64,000 nt of DNA from Amycolatopsis sp. (GTDB lineage: Bacteria; Actinomycetota; Actinomycetes; Mycobacteriales; Pseudonocardiaceae): NCBI RefSeq assembly GCF_025464955.1, contig NZ_JAODNM010000051.1:1-64000 (forward strand), given 5' to 3'. The notes beneath the pieces were generated by a model. It saw only the letters and a list, made by a program, of their open reading frames with translations. It was not told where the DNA came from and did no database searches. Of the stretch, positions 49,426-57,834 are shown piece after piece (the first letter of the stretch is position 1; each line of letters opens with the position of its first letter). The translations under genes and the position numbers were made by a program.

Positions 49426-50394
49426 ATGGCGATCAAGACCAGCGGTTTGCACCACGTGACCGCGATCGGCGGTGACCCGCAGCGCAACGCCGACTTCTAC
49501 CTGCGGACGCTCGGGCTGCGGCTGGTGAAGACCACCGTCAACTTCGACGACCCGGGCACCTACCACCTCTACTACGGCGACCAGTCCGGCAAGCCCGGCT
49601 CGCTGATGACGTTCTTCCCGTGGAAGGACGCGCCGCGCGGCCGCCACGGCACCGGGCAGGCGACGACGACGTCGTTCTCCGTGCCCGAGGCGTCCATCGG
49701 CTGGTGGAAGCAGCATCTCGCGGCCGGCGGCGTCGAAACGAGCGAGGTCCGCAACGCCGACAACGAGGACACGCTGACGTTCTCCGACCCCGACGGCTTG
49801 ACGCTGGCGCTCGTCGCCCACCCGCAGGGCGACCCGCGCGACCCGTGGGACACCGCGCTCGTACCGGCCGAACACGCGATCCGCGGGCTGCACTCGGTGA
49901 CGCTGTCGGTGTCCCAGGAGGACGCGACCGCCGGGATGCTGACCGACGGCCTCGGACTGAGTTTTTCCAGCCAGGACAGCAATCGGCTGCGGTTTTCCGC
50001 CGGCGAAGGAGGCCCTGGCGCGCTGATCGACGTCCTCGTGACGCCGGATGCCCCACGTGGCTTGGTCTCCGCCGGAACCGTGCACCACGTCGCCTGGCGT
50101 GCCCCGGACGAGCCGACGCAGGCGGCTTGGCGAGAGGAGCTCGTCGACAAGGGTGTCAATGTGACATCCATTTTGGACCGTCAGTACTTCCGCTCGATCT
50201 ACTTCCGCGAGCCGGGCGGCACGCTGCTCGAAGTGGCGACCGACGAGCCTGGCTTCGCGATCGACGAACCGTTGCTGGAACTGGGTCGCGCGTTGAAACT
50301 GCCGCCGTGGCTCGAGCCGAAGCGCGAGGACATTGTCGCGATGCTGCCGAAGCTGAACCTGCCGACGGAGAACAACCCGGAGTTCGCGCGATGA
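49426..50394 (+). CDS. Two-domain VOC ring-cleaving dioxygenase (MhqO/MhqA-like)
   Basis: A 322-aa protein from the ATG at 49426 (AGAGGAG upstream). There are two VOC repeats: GLHHVTAIGGDPQRNADFYL with TLGLRLVKTTVNFDDPGTYH at the N-terminus, then TVHHVAWRAPDEPTQAAWRE with SIYFREPGGTLLEVATDEPG. H9-region, H-V-A-W His and the late Glu are the expected metal triad. Homologues cleave hydroquinone or catechol rings. It is coupled by ATGA to the esterase gene. Confidence 0.88.
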   Translation: MAIKTSGLHHVTAIGGDPQRNADFYLRTLGLRLVKTTVNFDDPGTYHLYYGDQSGKPGSLMTFFPWKDAPRGRHGTGQATTTSFSVPEASIGWWKQHLAAGGVETSEVRNADNEDTLTFSDPDGLTLALVAHPQGDPRDPWDTALVPAEHAIRGLHSVTLSVSQEDATAGMLTDGLGLSFSSQDSNRLRFSAGEGGPGALIDVLVTPDAPRGLVSAGTVHHVAWRAPDEPTQAAWREELVDKGVNVTSILDRQYFRSIYFREPGGTLLEVATDEPGFAIDEPLLELGRALKLPPWLEPKREDIVAMLPKLNLPTENNPEFAR

Positions 50395-50990
50395 CCGAGT
50401 TGGTGCACAAGTTCACCGACGGCGATCCGGCCGCGCCGGTGCTATTGCTGCTGCACGGCACCGGTGGCGGGCCGGACGACCTGCTCGGCCTCGCGCGTGA
50501 GCTGAGTCCGTCTTCGGCCGTGCTCGCCCCGGCCGGGTCAGTGTCGGAAAACGGCGCTGCGCGGTGGTTCCGGCGGCTGGCCGAAGGCGTGTTCGACTTC
50601 GAGGACGTCGTCGTGCGGGCCAACGAACTTGCCAATTTCGTCCTTGAGGCACAGGAGAAGTACGGATTCGCCGGTCGGCGGCTCGTTGCCGTCGGCTTCT
50701 CGAACGGCGCCAACATCGGCGCCGCGCTCACCCTGCTGCGTCCGGACGTCGTACGCGAAGCGGCCCTGTTCGCCGCGATGTCACCAGTGCCCGACCCGCC
50801 GGCGTTGGACCTCTCCGGGACGCGGGTCTTCCTGTCCAACGGCGAACGGGACGCCATGGCGCCACTGTCGTCGACCGAGCACCTCATCACCGCACTCCGC
50901 GACCGCTCGGCCGAAGTAACCTCCCATCGCCACCCTGGCGGCCACCAGATCACCCTCGATGCTCTTTCGTCGGCGAAGGCGTGGCTTTGA
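50391..50990 (+). CDS. Phospholipase/carboxylesterase (MhqD-like alpha/beta hydrolase)
   Basis: A 199-aa protein. Oxyanion segment LLLHGTGGGPDDLLGLAREL, nucleophile VAVGFSNGANIGAAL (GFSNG), acid LSNGERDAMAP, and His in HRHPGGHQIT. The match to MhqD/YcnE-neighbour hydrolases in size and order is good. It is coupled to the dioxygenase gene, the same pair as in Bacillus mhqO-type loci, and probably hydrolyses ring-cleavage products. Confidence 0.88.
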   Translation: MTELVHKFTDGDPAAPVLLLLHGTGGGPDDLLGLARELSPSSAVLAPAGSVSENGAARWFRRLAEGVFDFEDVVVRANELANFVLEAQEKYGFAGRRLVAVGFSNGANIGAALTLLRPDVVREAALFAAMSPVPDPPALDLSGTRVFLSNGERDAMAPLSSTEHLITALRDRSAEVTSHRHPGGHQITLDALSSAKAWL

Positions 50991-51039
50991 GGAACGTTAT
51001 TAATTTACCAGGAAAAAAGAACGCGGTAGCGTCGCCGTC

Positions 51040-51501
51040 ATGGAGATAAGAATCGCTACCAAGGCAGACGTCGCGGTGACTGCGGAGCTGAATCAGTTGC
51101 TGTACAAGGAAGACGCCGCAGTCAGGGATCCCTTCGCCGACATCGAGGCCGCCTGCGCCGACGCGGTCCCGTACTTCGAAACCTTCATCGGCGGCGAGTC
51201 CACGGACGTTTTCCTCGCCGAGGAAAACGGCACCGTAGCCGGTTACCTGGGCGCCAGGTACTCGGCCGGGAATCTCCGGCGGCCGGCGTCCACCGCGGAA
51301 CTGGAAGCCATGTACGTCCGCGAATCCTTCCGTGGACGCCAGGTCGGCGGCCTGCTGATCACCGCATTCTTCGGCTGGGCGAAAGAAAAAGGTGCGGGCC
51401 GAGCCGCGGTTTCGGCTTTCCACGCCAACGAATCCGCGCGGCGCCTGTACGAACGTTTCGGGTTCGCCTCAAAGTTCGTCACCCTGGACATGCCCCTGTA
51501 G
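51040..51501 (+). CDS. GNAT-family acetyltransferase
   Basis: A 153-aa protein. The acetyl-CoA motif is ELEAMYVRESFRGRQVGGLL (V-x-x-x-x-R-x-x-x-G/A pattern), with ESARRLYERFGFASKFVTLD near the C-terminus. N-terminal MEIRIATKADVAVTAELNQL. It stands alone behind a short AT-rich spacer. The substrate is unknown. Confidence 0.88.
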   Translation: MEIRIATKADVAVTAELNQLLYKEDAAVRDPFADIEAACADAVPYFETFIGGESTDVFLAEENGTVAGYLGARYSAGNLRRPASTAELEAMYVRESFRGRQVGGLLITAFFGWAKEKGAGRAAVSAFHANESARRLYERFGFASKFVTLDMPL

Positions 51502-51526
51502 TTCACTCTCGCGCGTTGCCATCCAT

Positions 51527-51538
51527 GGACACGTGTCC
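51527..51538. promoter_or_regulatory. 12-bp perfect palindrome before a methyltransferase gene
   Basis: GGACACGTGTCC lies 24 bp upstream of the ATG at 51562. It could be an operator; the regulator is unknown. Confidence 0.35.
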
Positions 51539-51561
51539 GCCGATGCCGGTAGGAAGGGTGC

Positions 51562-52371
51562 ATGACAGCACTCGAGAACTGGTCGGCGCAGCTGGCGGGC
51601 TGGGCGATCCCGGAGCACATCCTTGCGGCGGCCACGGAGTCGCCGTGGGTCCTGCCGCACGCGGTGTTCGTCCGCCGTGCGGACAGGCATGTCCTGTCTC
51701 CGACGGGCGCGTCCTATGCGGAGCTGCGAAAAGCCCTGGGCGACAGCGGGACCGTGCTCGACATCGGCGCGGCGGCGGGTGCGGGAAGCCTGCCGGCCGC
51801 CGAAGCCATCGAGCACGTCACGGCGATCGACGTCAACGAGCGGCTGCTCGGCGAGTTCGGTGAGCGTGCGGTGGCGCTCGGGGTACCGCACCGGCTCGTC
51901 GAGGGGCTCTGGCCGGACGTCGCCGAGCAGGTCGACGTCGTCGACGTGGTCGTATGCGCGCACGTCCTGTACAACGTGCCGGACCTCGCGCCGTTCGTCG
52001 CCGCGCTCACCGGGCACGCGCGGCGGCGGGTCATCGTGGAGATCTCCGAAGCGCATCCGCTGACAGCGCTCAACCCGCTTTGGCGGCGTTTCCACGGCAT
52101 CGAACGCCCCGAAGGGCCTAACGCCGACGACGCGGTGGCCGCATTGCGCGAACTCGGAGTCGAGCCCGAGGTCACTCGCTGGAGCAAGGCCGCCGCTCCG
52201 GAATACCAGCGTTTCGACGAGCTCGTCGACGTCACCAGGCGTCGCCTCTGCCTGCCGTCGGACGCCGCGTCGGAGGTCGGCGCGGCGTTGCGTGAACTCG
52301 ACGTCGACACCCGGACCCCGCCCGACCTGGGCTCCTCCGGCCGCAACGTGGTGACGCTCAGCTGGTCTTGA
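51562..52371 (+). CDS. SAM-dependent methyltransferase
   Basis: A 269-aa class I enzyme. Motif I VLDIGAAAGAGSLPAAEAIE, motif II TAIDVNERLL, motif IV VDVVVCAHVLYNVPDLAPFV, and motif V region GHARRRVIVEISEAHP. The N-terminal 60 residues form a lid (ENWSAQLAGWAIPEHILAAA). It has no neighbours in an operon. The substrate is unknown. Confidence 0.85.
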   Translation: MTALENWSAQLAGWAIPEHILAAATESPWVLPHAVFVRRADRHVLSPTGASYAELRKALGDSGTVLDIGAAAGAGSLPAAEAIEHVTAIDVNERLLGEFGERAVALGVPHRLVEGLWPDVAEQVDVVDVVVCAHVLYNVPDLAPFVAALTGHARRRVIVEISEAHPLTALNPLWRRFHGIERPEGPNADDAVAALRELGVEPEVTRWSKAAAPEYQRFDELVDVTRRRLCLPSDAASEVGAALRELDVDTRTPPDLGSSGRNVVTLSWS

Positions 52372-52432
52372 CGTTCATCCATTCGAGGGCTCAGCGCAGC
52401 GTAAACCACCCGGGGGGCTGACAATCAGAGGT

Positions 52433-52810
52433 ATGACTCACGCACAGGACGGCCGACACGCCGCGGCGCCGGCCGAGGTCCCTTCCGGTACCGCGCCGGA
52501 GTCCGATGTGGACGGTCTGCCGCCGGTCACCGAGCCGGCGCCCTCGGTGAAGATCAAACGCACCCGGGTCAGCGGGACCTGGGTCGCGGTCGTCGTCGCG
52601 ATCCTCGTGCTGATCCTGCTGCTGATCTTCATCCTGCAGAACCTCGACAGCGCGACCGTGCACTTCTTCGGCATGTCCGGCAGCATGCCGCTCGCGGTGG
52701 CGATGCTGTTCTCGGCGATCGCCGGGGCGCTGCTCGTCGCGCTCGTCGGCGGCGCGCGCATCCTGCAGCTGCGCGGCGAAACCCGGAAAGCCCGCAAAGC
52801 CCTCCGCTAA
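52433..52810 (+). CDS. LapA-domain (DUF1049) membrane protein
   Basis: A 125-aa protein. A disordered acidic and Pro-rich N-terminus of about 45 residues precedes two transmembrane helices (about 48-68 and 85-105). The LapA motif NLDSATVHFFGMSGSMPLAV lies between them, then a basic cytoplasmic end (GETRKARKALR). Lipopolysaccharide-assembly-type LapA proteins also occur in actinomycetes, where their role is unclear. Confidence 0.85.
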   Translation: MTHAQDGRHAAAPAEVPSGTAPESDVDGLPPVTEPAPSVKIKRTRVSGTWVAVVVAILVLILLLIFILQNLDSATVHFFGMSGSMPLAVAMLFSAIAGALLVALVGGARILQLRGETRKARKALR

Positions 52811-52882
52811 CCCCCTGACTCCTCTTTTCCTATCCTGGCCCGCCGCAAGCCCCTGAAGTGCAGTTAGCGGGCTAAATGTAGC

Positions 52883-52920
52883 GCTTAGGCATGCTAAGCA
52901 ACGGGCGCAAACGTTTGCGC
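52883..52920. promoter_or_regulatory. Two palindromes between convergent genes, one LacI/PurR-type
   Basis: GCTTAG/CTAAGC (52883-52899) is followed by GCGCAAACGTTTGCGC (52905-52920), a perfect 16-mer with the AAACGTTT core of LacI-family operators. Neither is upstream of a gene: the flanking genes converge here. It may serve in termination or as a distant binding site. Confidence 0.4.
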
Positions 52921-52946
52921 GGGGGGTGCCGGGTGGGTCGGGTGGC

Positions 52947-53771
52947 TCAGCGGATGATCGACACCATCGCCAGGATGGCTTCGCCGACGGCCTTGTCGCC
53001 TTTGAGCTTGACGCGGTCCCGGACGTCGCGGAGTTGGATGTTGCGGGTGCACAGCCGCCAGAACGTCCCGGCGTCCGTCGTCGCCGACGCGAGCGGCGTC
53101 CGTACGGGCCCACCGCGGGCGACCGTCCAGCGGCCACCCGCGCGGGTCGCCGTCCACGTGCCCAGACCGGTCACGGTGTACGCCGCCTGCTTCCCCTCGG
53201 CCGCGACACATCCGCGCAGCGCGTGCGGCAGCGCGCGCATGAACGTGTCCACCACCGGCTCGACGAACTCCGCCTGGTCGAGCAGCGCGACCCCGGCCGC
53301 CTCCCGGATCTGCTGCTGGTGCACCCAGTACTCGGTGTACTCCCGCGCCGCGTCGAGCCAGATCGGCGCGGGCTCCGGCCCGGCCCAGCTCACCGGCCCG
53401 CCGAGCTCGTCGACGTCGACGCGGCTCCAGACGTCGACAATCTGCGCGCTGACGTCGACGAGCATCGCGAACAGCACCTCCGGCGACAGCCTGCGGCAGG
53501 CGAGCACCCACTCGGCGTTGATCCGGTTGATGAACGCCGGCAGGTCGTCGCCCGGCTCGTCGACGCGGTAGCCATCGCGGTCGCGGGAGAGCCTGCCCAG
53601 CTTGTCGCCCAGGATGTGGGCGGCGACGTCGTGCACCGTCCACCCCGTGCAGACCGTCGGCGCGGCCCACTGTTCGGGCGTGAACTGGCCGAGAACCGCC
53701 AGCAATGACTGCTCTTCCCTGGCCAGCAGCGGCAGGACGTCGATCGGCGGACCCCACGGCGAATCGCTCAT
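52947..53771 (-). CDS. Maleylpyruvate isomerase/DinB-like (TIGR03083-type) protein
   Basis: A 274-aa protein. The N-terminal MDMPI domain has the motif VCTGWTVHDVAAHILGDKLG (W-x-V-x-D-x-x-x-H) and the metal-site WLDAAREYTEYWVHQQQIRE (E-x-W-x-H-x-x-x-I). The C-terminal SCP2-like part is AEGKQAAYTVTGLGTWTATR. The family is probably mycothiol-dependent in actinomycetes. It is a single gene; the substrate is unknown. Confidence 0.85.
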   Translation of the reverse strand: MSDSPWGPPIDVLPLLAREEQSLLAVLGQFTPEQWAAPTVCTGWTVHDVAAHILGDKLGRLSRDRDGYRVDEPGDDLPAFINRINAEWVLACRRLSPEVLFAMLVDVSAQIVDVWSRVDVDELGGPVSWAGPEPAPIWLDAAREYTEYWVHQQQIREAAGVALLDQAEFVEPVVDTFMRALPHALRGCVAAEGKQAAYTVTGLGTWTATRAGGRWTVARGGPVRTPLASATTDAGTFWRLCTRNIQLRDVRDRVKLKGDKAVGEAILAMVSIIR

Positions 53772-53862
53772 GCGGGGGATTGAAACATCGACGCCGAAAG
53801 GTTTGTAAAGCCCGCTCGCCTACTCGCAGGTAGCATCACCCCGAACGTGAGGAGCTGACGCC

Positions 53863-54672
53863 GTGACCACGCACGATCGACTGCTCGACGCCCACAGCGG
53901 CGACGAGGTCCCGAACCTGGCGCAACGCGCCGTCGGGCTGGCGGGCTGGGCCGCGCGAACGGGCTACTCGTTCACCCGGAAACTGCCCGGCGTCGACACC
54001 GCCGAGCGCGGTATCCGCCAGGTCGAGCGCCAGCTGCTGGGCGAGCTGCGCCGTCGGCTGGACGAGGTCGACGACCCGTACCACGCCGCGCTCTCGGCCG
54101 CGTCCGCGATGAACCGGCCCACTGGCAACGGGCGCGCGACGGCGTTCGATGCACCCGCCGTCATCACGGTCGTGCCCTCGCGGGACGGACACAGCGAGCC
54201 GCTGCGCGCCGCGATGGCCGAGCTGCTCAACCGGTCGATCGGCTTCGGCCGGGAACGCGCCAAGGAGTACCTCTACGCGATCATCCTGCGCCAGCTCACG
54301 CCGGACGAGGCCCGCATCCTCTCCGCGCTGTCCGACGGCTCGCCGTTCCCACTGATCGACGTCGCCGAGCGCGCGGGCGTCGGCGGCACCGGCCGGATCG
54401 TGCTGCGCAACGCGTCCACGGTCGGCAAGGCAGCGGGTGTGTCGCTGAACGACCAGGTGCCCAGCTACCTGACGCGCCTGATCGGGCTCGGCCTCGCCGA
54501 CATCGACGAAGAAGCACCCTCGCTGGAGACGCAGTACGAAATCCTGATGACCGACGAGACGGTCCGCCAGGCGGAGGCCTCGATCAAACGCGCCAAGCTG
54601 ATCCGGCGCACCGTGCACATTTCCCGGCTCGGCGCCCAGTTCTGGGAAGCCTGCGACCCGACGGCCCGTTAG
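53863..54672 (+). CDS. DUF4393 (Abi-alpha) family protein
   Basis: A 269-aa soluble protein (GTG start, GAGGAG upstream). The family core is LLNRSIGFGRERAKEYLYAI followed by ILRQLTPDEARILSALSDGS. A later winged-helix-like part is YLTRLIGLGLADIDEEAPSL. DUF4393 is named Abi-alpha after proposed abortive-infection links, but no mechanism is established. The next gene, a DUF445 membrane protein, starts 10 bp later, so the two form an operon. Confidence 0.75.
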   Translation: MTTHDRLLDAHSGDEVPNLAQRAVGLAGWAARTGYSFTRKLPGVDTAERGIRQVERQLLGELRRRLDEVDDPYHAALSAASAMNRPTGNGRATAFDAPAVITVVPSRDGHSEPLRAAMAELLNRSIGFGRERAKEYLYAIILRQLTPDEARILSALSDGSPFPLIDVAERAGVGGTGRIVLRNASTVGKAAGVSLNDQVPSYLTRLIGLGLADIDEEAPSLETQYEILMTDETVRQAEASIKRAKLIRRTVHISRLGAQFWEACDPTAR

Positions 54673-54682
54673 TGCCCCGCGG

Positions 54683-55918
54683 ATGAGCGGGATCATCGAC
54701 GACTTCGCTCAGCATTGGCCCTTGTTCGTGTCGATCCCGATCGTCGCGGCGCTGATCGGGTACGGCACCAAGCTGATCGCCATCCGGATGATGTTCCAGC
54801 CGCTGGAGTTCATCGGCGTCAAGCCGTTCCTCGGCTGGCAGGGCATCGTGCCGAAACGTGCCGCGCGCATGGCCAGTATCGCCTGCGACACGATGACCGA
54901 GCAGCTGATCAAACCGGCCGAGATCATGGCCAGGCTCGATCCGGAACGCATCGCGAAAGAGATCGAAAAACCGATGCTGGCCGCGGTCGAAGACATTGTC
55001 CGCGACGTCGCCGGCCATTATCAGGCCGGGCTTTGGGAATCGATGCCCGTCCGGGTGCAGCAGTTGGTCATCCGCCGCGTCCAGGCGGAGTCGCCGCGCA
55101 TGATCGCCGCGGTGCTGGACGCGATCAAGGAAGACGTCGACAACGTTTTCGACCTCAAGGACATGGTCGTCACCAGTCTGGTCAAGGACAAGGCGCTGCT
55201 GAACCGGATCTTCCAGGAGGCCGGCCGCAAGGAGTTCCAGTTCATCGCGCGGTCAGGAATCGTGTTCGGCGGCCTGATTGGCGTGATCCAGATGGTCGTC
55301 TGGGTGCTGTTCAAACAACCGCTGATCATGCCGCTGTTCGGTCTGTTCACCGGCTGGTTCACCGACTGGCTGGCGTTGAAGATGATTTTTGTGCCCCGGC
55401 AGCCCAAGCGGTATCTCGGGATTTTCGAATGGCAGGGCCTGTTCCTCAAACGCCGTGCCGAGGTATCCGAGTCGTACGGATCGTTGATCGCGCAGGAGAT
55501 CATCACCCCGCACAACGTCATCGAGGCCGTTTTGCGCGGCCCGCTTTCGGACCGGGTGCTCGGGCTGATCCAACGTCAGATCGATGCGGAACTTTCCCAG
55601 CAGACGTACGGCGTGAAGCCGCTGGTCGTCTTCGCGGTGGGCAGCAGGCGTTACCAGGACATGAAACTCAGCATTTCCCGCAACATCATGGCGCGGCTGC
55701 CCGAGACCATGCGTTATATCGAGCATTACGCCACGGACGCGATGGATATCCGGAACGTGCTGGTGGAGAAAATGAAAGAACTCGAACCCGAGGAATTCGA
55801 AGGCCTGCTGCGGCCCGCGTTCCAGCAGGACGAATGGATTCTCATCGCGACCGGCGCGATACTCGGGTTCTGCATCGGTGAAGCGCAGTCATTGTTGCTG
55901 GAACACTTCACGCGCTAG
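54683..55918 (+). CDS. DUF445-family membrane protein
   Basis: A 411-aa protein. An N-terminal membrane segment (WPLFVSIPIVAALIGYGTKL) is followed by AIRMMFQPLEFIGVKPFLGW. A central hydrophobic hairpin (FGGLIGVIQMVVWVLF, LIMPLFGLFTGWFTDWLALK) repeats the N-W/T-D-W-L-A-x-K-M-I-F motif, and a C-terminal helix ends it (ILIATGAILGFCIGEAQSLL). Long amphipathic helices lie between. YheB/DUF445 proteins have no settled role. Operon with the DUF4393 gene; a terminator follows at the stop. Confidence 0.85.
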   Translation: MSGIIDDFAQHWPLFVSIPIVAALIGYGTKLIAIRMMFQPLEFIGVKPFLGWQGIVPKRAARMASIACDTMTEQLIKPAEIMARLDPERIAKEIEKPMLAAVEDIVRDVAGHYQAGLWESMPVRVQQLVIRRVQAESPRMIAAVLDAIKEDVDNVFDLKDMVVTSLVKDKALLNRIFQEAGRKEFQFIARSGIVFGGLIGVIQMVVWVLFKQPLIMPLFGLFTGWFTDWLALKMIFVPRQPKRYLGIFEWQGLFLKRRAEVSESYGSLIAQEIITPHNVIEAVLRGPLSDRVLGLIQRQIDAELSQQTYGVKPLVVFAVGSRRYQDMKLSISRNIMARLPETMRYIEHYATDAMDIRNVLVEKMKELEPEEFEGLLRPAFQQDEWILIATGAILGFCIGEAQSLLLEHFTR

Positions 55919-55956
55919 GCCGTGTCCCGTGGACCATGGATCTGCGGGACACGGCC
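55918..55956. terminator. Terminator of the DUF4393-DUF445 operon
   Basis: GGCCGTGTCCCG (55918-55929) pairs perfectly with CGGGACACGGCC (55945-55956). It starts at the last base of the stop codon and lies between convergent genes. Confidence 0.75.
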
Positions 55957-55962
55957 CAGTGC

Positions 55963-56373
55963 TCAGTCCCAGTAGTTGAAGACGACGTCGCCGAAGGTGG
56001 CGGGCTGCCAGTAGCGGATGTCGTACGGGTCGTGCGGGGGCAGTTCTCCGGACGTGATCTGGCTCAGGGGCCGGCTCAGCTCGGCGACGCTCAGTACCTT
56101 GAACGGCTCGATCTGGGACAGCGCGGCCGCCAGATCGACCACATCCAAAAAGGACAGCGGACCGGCCTGACCCGCCGCCGGCGGTGGCGCGATCGCCAGC
56201 AGCGGCACCTCGCGGTTGGCCAGCACGGCCACCGTGACGTCACGATGTTCGAGCAGCGCGAGATGGAAGTTCGGGGTCGGCTGGGTTGCCTCGACGACCT
56301 CGAGGACCTGCCGTCCAGTGGCGCGCGCGGCCGAGAAACAAGCCTTGCTGAAATCCCGCACGTCGACAGTCAC
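55963..56373 (-). CDS. Hypothetical protein (136 aa)
   Basis: The protein reads MTVDVRDFSKACFSAARATG, NFHLALLEHRDVTVAVLANR and SFLDVVDLAAALSQIEPFKV, ending PHDPYDIRYWQPATFGDVVF NYWD. It is soluble with alpha/beta composition. I do not recognise the family; similar small proteins in Pseudonocardiaceae are unnamed. The GC bias and good start support a real gene. Confidence 0.65.
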   Translation of the reverse strand: MTVDVRDFSKACFSAARATGRQVLEVVEATQPTPNFHLALLEHRDVTVAVLANREVPLLAIAPPPAAGQAGPLSFLDVVDLAAALSQIEPFKVLSVAELSRPLSQITSGELPPHDPYDIRYWQPATFGDVVFNYWD

Positions 56374-56447
56374 CGGTGAAGCCTAACCGCCCGTCTCGCC
56401 CGGGATCCCCCGGTGGCTTTACCGAGGGTGAGCCCGCCCGACGAGCC

Positions 56448-56469
56448 CGCAACTCGACGGCGAGTTGCG
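56448..56469. repeat. Copy of the CGCAACTCG/CGAGTTGCG palindromic repeat
   Basis: Exact arms around ACGG, identical in core to the copies at 33946 and 33995. It lies 25 bp past the end of the histidine-kinase relic. Confidence 0.7.
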
Positions 56470-56493
56470 AACCCTCCACAAAGGACGGCTACC

Positions 56494-56785
56494 TCAGTCC
56501 AGCGCGGGTAGGCGGATGGTGCAGACGGTTCCGACGCCGACTTCGCTGGTCACGGTGAGTGACCCGTCGTGCGCGCCGACGATCTCCCGTGCGATGGCAA
56601 GGCCGAGGCCGCGTCCGCCGGTGCTGCGGCTTCGGGCGTTGTCTGCGCGCCAGAATCGGTCGAAGACGTGCTTGAGGTCGTCCGGTTCGATCCCGCGGCC
56701 GGTGTCGGCGACTTCGATGACGACCGAGTCCTGGTCGGTCACCGCGCGGAGCTTGACAGTGCCGCCGCGGTCCACGGGCACCGCA
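56494..56785 (-). pseudogene. Histidine kinase C-terminal relic (HATPase part)
   Basis: The minus strand reads VDRGGTVKLRAVTDQDSVVI, EVADTGRGIEPDDLKHVFDR and GGRGLGLAIAREIVGAHDGS, ending at a stop at 56494. These are the D-box (DTGRGI), F-box (FDRFWRAD) and G2 (GRGLGLAI) of an OmpR-partner kinase. The N-box, the His domain, the sensor and any start are missing. The text breaks at about 56785 and is followed by a headless hydrolase on the other strand. Confidence 0.7.
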
Positions 56786-56820
56786 CGACGACAGCCGGGC
56801 ACGTGGGCCTGTCGGCTCCG

Positions 56821-57561
56821 GTGAGTCAGTGGAACGTGCCGAGTTCGCCGACGTCGCTCGCGGGCGCCGTGCCGGATGCCGCGGACGCGCACGTCGACAC
56901 TCCCGGCGACTGGTCGTGGGCGCTGCTCGACACCACGACCGGCAAGACCGTCGGCTCACCGAACAGGGACACTTTCCTCAACACGACCGAGTCGATGATC
57001 AAGGTCTGGCTCACCACCGACTACCTGGTGACCGCGGACCGCACCGGCCGGGGTGTCACCGCGTCCGACCAGGCGCAGTTGCAACGGATGATCCACTTCA
57101 GTGACGACCACGCCGCGCAATGGGCGTACCTCCGACTCGGCGGCGACGCGGCCGTCGGCGAGCTGATCGAGACGTGCGGCCTGCATGACACCGTGGTGAC
57201 GCACAACTGGTGGTCCAAAACCCGGATCTCCGCTCAGGACGCCGTCACCATGGGCCGCTGCGTCACCGATGGACACCTGCTCAGCCCGTATTGGCAGGCC
57301 TGGCTGCTCGACCAGATGCGGCATGTCGACGCCTCGAACGCCTTCGGCATCTCGCAGGCGCCGGCGCTGGCCGAAGTGGACCCGGCCGTCAAGAACGGCT
57401 GGACCGAACGCGCCATCGGCACCAGCGACATCTGGGCAGTCAACTGCCTCGCGACCTGGGACCACTGGACGCTGGCCATCCTGACGAACTACCCGGCGTC
57501 GCTCGGTCTCGACCACGGCGCGTCCGTCTGCCGGACCGTCACCCAACAGCTCTTCGGGTGA
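56821..57561 (+). CDS. Serine hydrolase (class A beta-lactamase-like), N-terminally truncated
   Basis: From the GTG at 56821 the protein is 246 aa. TESMIKVWLTTDYL gives the S-x-x-K nucleophile motif, and QLQRMIHFSDDHAAQWAYLR resembles the SDN-type region. NGWTERAIGTSDIWAVNCLA occupies the place of the K-T-G strand, without a clear KTG. Homologues carry a signal peptide and about 50-80 more residues. Here the upstream in-frame text is shared with the antisense kinase relic, so the export signal has been lost. It is likely a truncated gene; expression is doubtful. Confidence 0.6.
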   Translation: MSQWNVPSSPTSLAGAVPDAADAHVDTPGDWSWALLDTTTGKTVGSPNRDTFLNTTESMIKVWLTTDYLVTADRTGRGVTASDQAQLQRMIHFSDDHAAQWAYLRLGGDAAVGELIETCGLHDTVVTHNWWSKTRISAQDAVTMGRCVTDGHLLSPYWQAWLLDQMRHVDASNAFGISQAPALAEVDPAVKNGWTERAIGTSDIWAVNCLATWDHWTLAILTNYPASLGLDHGASVCRTVTQQLFG

Positions 57562-57834
57562 GTGGGGCGACCCTGTGATCTGTCGTGAAGGCCACCTTCA
57601 TGGCGTAAGGCGTACTCAACTAGGCCTTGACGACGTCTCTGCCCTGCCGAACTTCCCCATTCGCCCCGGTCCTTGCTGCCAGGGAGACCGAACAGGGGGT
57701 GTTACACAGATCGACCGTGGTTGAAACGTTACTGTTACCTTGCTCACCTGTGTTTCTGTGTATCCCCTGGTGGATGCCGTGCCACCGATCGGGTGATCTG
57801 CCGCCGGCAATAGTCTCTGTTACTTTTTATAAAC
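57562..57834. other. Upstream region of the ectoine operon
   Basis: The first part (57566-57605) contains GGCGACCCT and TGAAGGCCACCTTCA, a small hairpin akin to the repeats at 5581 and 41263. The last 120 bp are AT-richer. TACTTT (57821-57826) could be a -10 element for a leaderless or near-leaderless ectA, as no Shine-Dalgarno sequence precedes its ATG. No gene is evident. Confidence 0.4.
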
